The notes under the pieces are model-generated. The model was not told the DNA's origin. It ran no database searches and saw nothing but the letters and a program-made list of their open reading frames with translations. 64,000 nucleotides of DNA from assembly GCA_946894095.1 (NCBI GenBank), contig OX335655.1, positions 12,090,001 through 12,154,000 on the forward strand, read 5' to 3'. The stretch is from Incurvaria masculella (lineage: Eukaryota > Arthropoda > Insecta > Lepidoptera > Incurvariidae). Shown here piece after piece: positions 58,393 through 64,000 of the stretch (position 1 is the stretch's first letter; each line of letters starts with the position of its first letter). A program made the translations under genes and the position numbers.

Positions 58393-58972
58393 ATATCACA
58401 AATATTTCATTTTGTTTTTTTTTTACCTATCCAAGGTGAGTTCAGATCAATAAAAACATCACCGGTTTATAGATATACATATCACAAAACTGTTATGTTA
58501 TATTAATTTAACAATTGATGAATATAAGAACTGGGCGCATCCGACGTTCAACATGGCCGCGTAGGAAACGTGCCAGGCTGAGGGCAGCCAACCTAATTTT
58601 TTTATGAAGTATGTTCATAGGACTATCGAATGGTGGTATTGTCATCTTGTTACTCGATGACGTATTTTTTTTTATTTTTCGACATTTTAAAACCGGCCAA
58701 CCTCAGAACGTGCCAGGGTAGGACGAGCCAACCTACTTTTTTTTAGCTTTTCTTGATGACCTTTACCGATTGTGCCAGGTCTCATGTTGTTACTCGATGA
58801 CGTTAAATTCTACCAAAAAAGTGATTTAATATTACCTACAGCACAAAACGTTCCAGGTTTGGGTCAGGCAACCTAGTATTTTTAGGAAGCCTATTCGAAT
58901 CCGCACAACCACAAATGGGTCCCATGTTGTTACTCGATGACGTAGGGTTGACTACGGTCCGCTCTCGTACTA
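58393..58972 (-). repeat. Right terminal inverted repeat (580 bp) with 140-bp subrepeats
   Basis: Inverse of 50741-51320. ctcgatgacg occurs at 58653, 58793 and 58933, again exactly 140 bp apart. The few differences from the left arm are mostly single bases. Confidence 0.92.
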
Positions 58973-59130
58973 CCACTTTATGTGTAATCTGTATTGTTTG
59001 TGCTCGGTTTTTTATTTTGCCTAAAAAAATTAAAATATTTTTTAAGTGACGGAGATGGATGGCTAATACCACACCTCTGTCATAATTTTAGCCCCACAAT
59101 CCTGATGGGGCGTTCTAAAATATATGGAGA

Positions 59131-60508
59131 ACTAGCTGCGTTACCCGGCTCCGCTCGGGTTAGTGTCAGCTAAATTATTTCATGGATGGAGCCCACATGA
59201 CTGGTCCAAAATAGGGTCAAACTGGTCCAGGACAATGTATCCATCTACCAAATTTAATCAAGATCGTTCGAGCCGAAATAGCATGATTTAATGAGAAACA
59301 TCCAATTATTCCCATTAAGAGCTTCGTTGACATTTGTTGGCTATTTAAAAAAAATAAGTATGGGCCGCCAGAACCTCTCTGCACTTGCACTGCTACATTG
59401 CTTACCTAGAAAGTAAGTAACGTGTAACGTAGGTAAGTTTTGCATGGACACCAACCCACAGCCAGCCTTAACATCGAAAACAGTAACCCATCTCGAACCT
59501 GACTGCTTCCAGAGAAGCTATACATTGATAAATTATGCACATAAATCGGGTAAGTGGTTCGCAAGTTTTAAGAATTTAACACTCACTACTTACCTTTCTG
59601 GTAATGAAGCGTTATATAATGTAGCCTATAAGTTTTGAGTAGAATCAGGCTAGACGTAGATACAATCCGCATTTATATCGAGGTTGTTCATGGAGTAAGT
59701 TGCTTTGTTTTATAAGATATTACGTTTGTAGACTTTATTTATGATACTTAAACTAAATTGACGATTTTTAAAAATCATTTCTGTATGCATGTATGTTCCT
59801 CCATAACTCTTAAACAAATTATCCAAATGAGATGAAACTTTGTACACGTACATTTAACTACCCGAGAATTAGGATAGACTAAATATAATTCAGTTCCGCT
59901 TACGCTAAGATGTGGCTGTCATACAAACTGCAATGTTCTGCACGGCTCGGCAGGAGGGCGGCGGCTGGAGGGGGGGGGGGAGCGGCGGAGGCGGTTACTT
60001 CTACTAATTGTACCGAAGTACGGCTTGGTATTTCCCGCAACTTTAGGCCTACTTGTCATCACGCTAAATCGCCAGAGGTGCGACCAATAGAATGAAATCC
60101 TTGAGAACCAGTTACTAGTCTAGATGCGGATTGTATCTACGTCTAGCCTTATTCTACTCAAAACTTATAGGCTACATAATATAACGCTTAATTACCAGAA
60201 GGGTGAGTAGTGAGTATTAAACCTACGTTTTAAACTTTACTTACTTCCTAGGTGCATAAAGGTTCTGGCGGCAAATGCTTTTTTTTTAAATAGCCACCAA
60301 ATATCAATGAAGCTCTAAATGGGAATTAATGGATGTTTCTCATTAAATCATGCCTTTTCGGCTCGAACGATCTTGATGAAATTTGGTAGATGGATACATT
60401 GTCCTGGACCAGTTTGACCCAATTTTGGATCAGCCATGTGGGCTACTTTTTATCCATGAAATAATTTACCCGACACTAACCCGAGCGGAGCCGGGTACCG
60501 CAGCTAGT
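59131..60508. mobile_element. Foldback element with Helitron-like CTAGT ends, copy 2
   Basis: Duplicate of 44142-45519 at offset 14989, including the ten-G run. Confidence 0.7.
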
Positions 60509-60666
60509 ATCTTTATAAATTGTAGCCTATGTGTTAATCTGATGTATAAGCTATATTATTGTGAAGTTTCATTAAAATCCATTCAGTAGTTTTTACGTGA
60601 AAGAGTAACAAACATCCATTCATCCATCCATTATTACAAACTTTCCCCTTTATAATATTAGTAGGA

Positions 60667-61224
60667 TTGAAAAGCGCTCGCAGTGGGCGTTAAGCGGGTC
60701 TGAATTGTTGACGTTGAAGTTGCCTTTTACGCCGACTCTGGGTTTTCATACAAATTTGATAGTCCGAGTTAGATTTTGACAGCTTGGAGAAGTAAAACCA
60801 CAGAATACGTAGTACAAACTTATGGGTTTAACGGTTTTACGTAACTTCAAAGTTCCGTAAACGCCAATTTAGGTAAGAAATCCGACTAGGGGTTCTGAGC
60901 CCTTAGTCAGACTTGTCATCTAAATTGGCGTTTACGCCAAACCGATCGACTGGCGTTATCAAATGTATGGAGTATTCAAGAGCGTGCGCAGTAGGCGTTA
61001 GGCGAACTAACATTTTTGAATCTGTGTTTTATTAGACAGGTTACACATCGTCGCGGTAAATACACTGACGTTGCCGTTTACGCCGTTTTTAAACAAATTC
61101 GGTAGACCGTGTGTGATTTTGACAGGTTAAAGAAGTAAAATTACAGAATAAGTAGGAAAAATGTGTAGGGGGTTAGACATTTTTACGTAACTTCGAAGTT
61201 CCGTAACGGCCAATTTAGGTGAGA
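60667..61224. mobile_element. MITE family 5 tandem pair, copy 2
   Basis: Duplicate of 45678-46235. Confidence 0.65.
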
Positions 61225-61958
61225 AGCCTGACTAGGGGCGCCTTTATTGATATTTCTGTAATTCAACATTTATCTGTTCGATAGTCCTTAATAAATGAAC
61301 ATAAAAATCGGAATGATTTGTTCTTGGTGTCCCGATGGCCCCTCTCAACGTTACGGCACAGTAGATATATAGCTGTGCGACCGGGCCACAGCAGTAGCTC
61401 AACTCAGGCGATTGTTGAGATAAACACCTTCACTCCATCGAGTGTCGGGGCTTTTACTTAAATATTGGTGTAGCACCGCTGGTTTTATATTTTTAAACAG
61501 ATGATTTCGAAGGACCATTTGCGACAGTTTAGCACCGAGAAACAGGTGCATGAAATCGGGACTTCGTATGGAGTTGAGCTAATGGATGTAACATATATTC
61601 TGTGGTTACTGTTAGGAAGGCCAATTCAGTAGGCAGCGTCAGCGGCGGAGCCCATATTACTTCAATAAGGAGCGGAAGAGCGGGCTTACTTGAAACGCCG
61701 CTCAAAGCTCCGCCGGCGCTCAATAGGCGCCCAATTTTACATAAACTGATTGAAATTCACGCTTAAATACCGAAATCGTCGCCTCAACTCGCCGAAGAGA
61801 GCGTCACGTCCGATGGGATCTGGCCCGACGGTAAAATTCTCTAATTAGGATTACTCCATCCTTTTTTTTTTAATGGATAATGGATACTCAATATCTGTTT
61901 TATATAACTGGACAATAATTGCTAATACGTCATCCTCGGCAGCAACCCTGAACGGGGA

Positions 61959-62244
61959 GGGTCTTGACGGGTCATCGTTTTCAACCGGTAAGGCTGGCCT
62001 TGGTTCGGATTCCATGTAAATCTGCAGCGGGTAAGTCCATGGTTCGAAACCCATGTAAAACTGTAAAATACCACGTGGTAGGGTAAGGTCTGCCCAGGTC
62101 AACAACAATGAAATATTACCCGTGTTTTACATTCAGTTCAACGTAGACGTGTTCATAACAACGGAAGGTCCCGGCATGGCACCGAGTTCCTCTGGAAAAG
62201 CGGTGATAATGACAGTAGTTAGGACATTATCAATCCATTGGCAG
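61959..62244 (+). mobile_element. SINE with 5S/tRNA-like head, copy 2
   Basis: Duplicate of 46970-47255. Confidence 0.55.
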
Positions 62245-62266
62245 TTTCATTAAAAAACATGACGCC

Positions 62267-64000
62267 TACATGGTTTTTTCGACCAATGTCACATTGGAAG
62301 GTAAGTTACTCCGATCATGTTGGAGCGAAACCCATAGAGAAGGACTCTGTGGTTTGTCCTTCTGCATAAAGATCGGCAAACTAATTTATTCGATGCTTAA
62401 ATATACTTCCGTTAAACAAGTTTATCGACACATTCTGCTATACGCTCTCTTTTACCCTCTGGTACGTCTCTACGTCTCTACGTTACTTCTCAAAACCGTA
62501 CGTCGGTTTATGTAACACATAAAAAGGTTTTTGCTTCTCTACATCTCGAAAATAGAGCAATTGCTCAAACGGTCGAAGACGCTCAGCTCGGAGCCATCCC
62601 CGTTCGGGCACTCCATGTTTATTTCGCAGCCCTGATCCGGGCGCAGATCCACGAGTCCCGAGTCCCGTCCCGTCTTCCATTAAGTTTTACGGCCGTCGCG
62701 GAGACGCCGCTACTAAAATTCAAATGCCACGCTCCCACACTCCCGGGATTAGCCGGGACCTCGACAAACACTAGTCGAGAGACTGGTGTCTAAGAAATCA
62801 AAGCGAACTTTCACCCACTACTTTCGGAAGTAATTCGAAATCAGCCGTAATGTTCACTGAATAAAGATCATAGTCGATTGTGAAGGGGAGATAATTTGTG
62901 GGCTAGTCGGACGACTGGTCGACGATATAATGAAGGTAGTCGCTCAAAGAAGTGGTCGCGCTGCTTTCGTACAAATTTGTTGCGATGCTTCATTGTTTTA
63001 TAAATAGCTGGAGCTTCTTGGTTTTAGAGCGTCTAATGCAATTGTCGGGGACAAGCCAAGATTTCATTTTACGCTGCCACGGAGCGAGGCTCCGTACCAT
63101 TTATGTTTCATCTTGGACGTTTTGCTGGGACGTAAATTTAAAATAATTGCATGCATGTAGGAGCGAGTATGGGACGAACAAATACAATTTTAAGTATTTT
63201 TGGGGTCTCCCGTTGCAATCATTGCGAAAAAAGATTTTCATTGGATCGCTATCACGTAGATATCACTTTAACCAATAATGCGACTCGGAATTAAGATTCA
63301 ATACAAAGATATGCAGAATAATTGCCACATCACAAAGATGTTGGTTATATATTTGAACCAAAAATAGAACAAGTGGGGTATCAGTGTTTAGTTAAATATT
63401 TATAATTGCGTAAAAATAATGATGCATTTAAAATTGGATACAAATGTTCGGATTTATCTTTGAAATTGCTTATTGAACAAATGTAAACAAATGTGAAACG
63501 TTCTAAATATATATTAGTTGGTTTGTGAACCTTCCTGAAATAAACCATAGATTGCTCAGATTATTTATATTACAAAGATGAAGAATCCAAGAACCAAAGT
63601 TAATAAATTTGTGGATTTATTAAGCTTCCCGATAAAATATTCGGTATAGTGTAAAAACATCTTATTGGCAATATCAGGCGTGGCTTGAGTCCCTCTTGAC
63701 CGCTCCCGGCCTTGCCTGCTCTCTCGTATTACCGTCAATCCGACCCGTCCGTTGCTTATCAATTTTACCTATTTTTCCCTCTAAATAACTTGATTTAGTT
63801 TAATTTTTAACAAAAAAAAAAGGCAATGTGTTGTTCAGAAATCTTTGGATTGGTTCATTCGGAAGTATATTTTTTTATTAACGTGAGGAGTACGTTAATA
63901 AAAAAGCACAAGTTTAGCCGATTTGAGGAACATCTGTAGTACTTTTTGCTGTCTTCTGCATTAAATATACATATTTGAATTTAAATTCAAAATTTGAATT
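62267..64000. other. Unique-looking intergenic DNA, nothing assigned
   Basis: Resumes single-copy-like sequence after the duplication. A GC-richer patch at 62570-62770 has no recognisable protein or RNA family. The rest is AT-rich. Confidence 0.4.

Larger units (their letters stand above)
50741..58972. mobile_element. 8232-bp TIR transposon with nested retroelements
   Basis: Its ends are TAGTACGAGAGCGGACCGT and the inverse. Target duplication CCA is at 50738-50740 and 58973-58975; the empty site is at 43984-43986. The arms are 580 bp each and only slightly diverged. Inside, from left to right: a foldback element, the 3' end of LINE family A (minus), RTE (minus), RTE (plus) split by another LINE (minus), a Penelope-like RT (minus), and the RT part of LINE family A (minus). 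No transposase, integrase or helicase frame was recognised, so it was probably mobilised in trans. The 3-bp target fits several DNA-transposon superfamilies, but the terminal bases match none that I can name. Confidence 0.9.
47286..62266. repeat. Large tandem duplication, second copy, split by an 8.2-kb insertion
   Basis: It holds the duplicate of 40532-43986 (at 47286-50740) and of 43984-47276 (at 58973-62266). The two parts are separated by the TIR element at 50741-58972. The start lies inside the long-TIR element whose left arm stays only in the first copy, so 40532 is an internal breakpoint and this copy is the derived one on the left side. Confidence 0.93.

Noticed and set aside
50741..58972. 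Mariner/Tc1 reading, with TA as the target duplication
   Set aside because: The empty site at 43984 reads gccactt without TA, so TA belongs to the element ends and the duplication is CCA.

Overview
The window reads as gene-poor, AT-rich nuclear DNA from a moth or butterfly (Lepidoptera). The basis is the repeat content. It has many copies of an interspersed repeat that starts near ggccaagtgcgagtcggact and carries a (ggac)n microsatellite followed by acagcggaggcttagtaat. It also has Helitron-like CTAGT ends, CR1/Jockey-type, RTE-type and Penelope-type retroelements, and many MITEs. This assignment rests on recognition of repeat types, not on a search. I found no intact host protein-coding gene, rRNA, functional tRNA or CRISPR array. 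The only protein similarity I can defend belongs to decayed transposable elements. One possible non-coding 5' exon with a splice donor lies near 4200-4401.

Layout. 1-7.6 kb: scattered MITEs, several with TTAA target sites, and SINE fragments. 7.77-11.15 kb: a 5'-truncated LINE on the minus strand whose pol frame is broken by only two stop codons. 11.7-16.4 kb: MITEs, including a TTAA MITE that hosts a 5S-rRNA-derived SINE and a Helitron-like insertion. 19.24-20.91 kb: a foldback-like element whose arms are arrays of an exact 100-bp repeat in opposite orientation. 26.1-27.2 kb: a TTAA MITE whose left end plus flank is repeated in 216-bp steps. 27.6-28.2 kb: Penelope-associated repeat. 31.6-33.6 kb: internally deleted pogo-like transposase relic. 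33.9-34.6 kb: head-to-head microsatellite repeats.

40.5-62.3 kb is the most informative part. A segment of about 6.74 kb (40532-47276) is present twice, almost base for base. The second copy (47286-62266) is split by an 8232-bp element (50741-58972) with 580-bp terminal inverted repeats. The uninterrupted first copy is an exact empty site and shows a 3-bp target duplication, CCA. Each arm of the big element carries three subrepeats spaced exactly 140 bp apart. Its interior holds no recognisable transposase, only a nest of retroelement debris: two halves of a LINE related to the one at 7.8-11.1 kb, two RTE copies in opposite orientation, another LINE inserted in one of those RTE copies, a Penelope-like RT, and a foldback element.

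No genes work together here. The relationships are transposon nesting, duplication and decay. The candidates for something undescribed are the 8.2-kb TIR element with its 140-bp subterminal repeats, the 100-bp-unit foldback element, and the 5S-derived SINE family.
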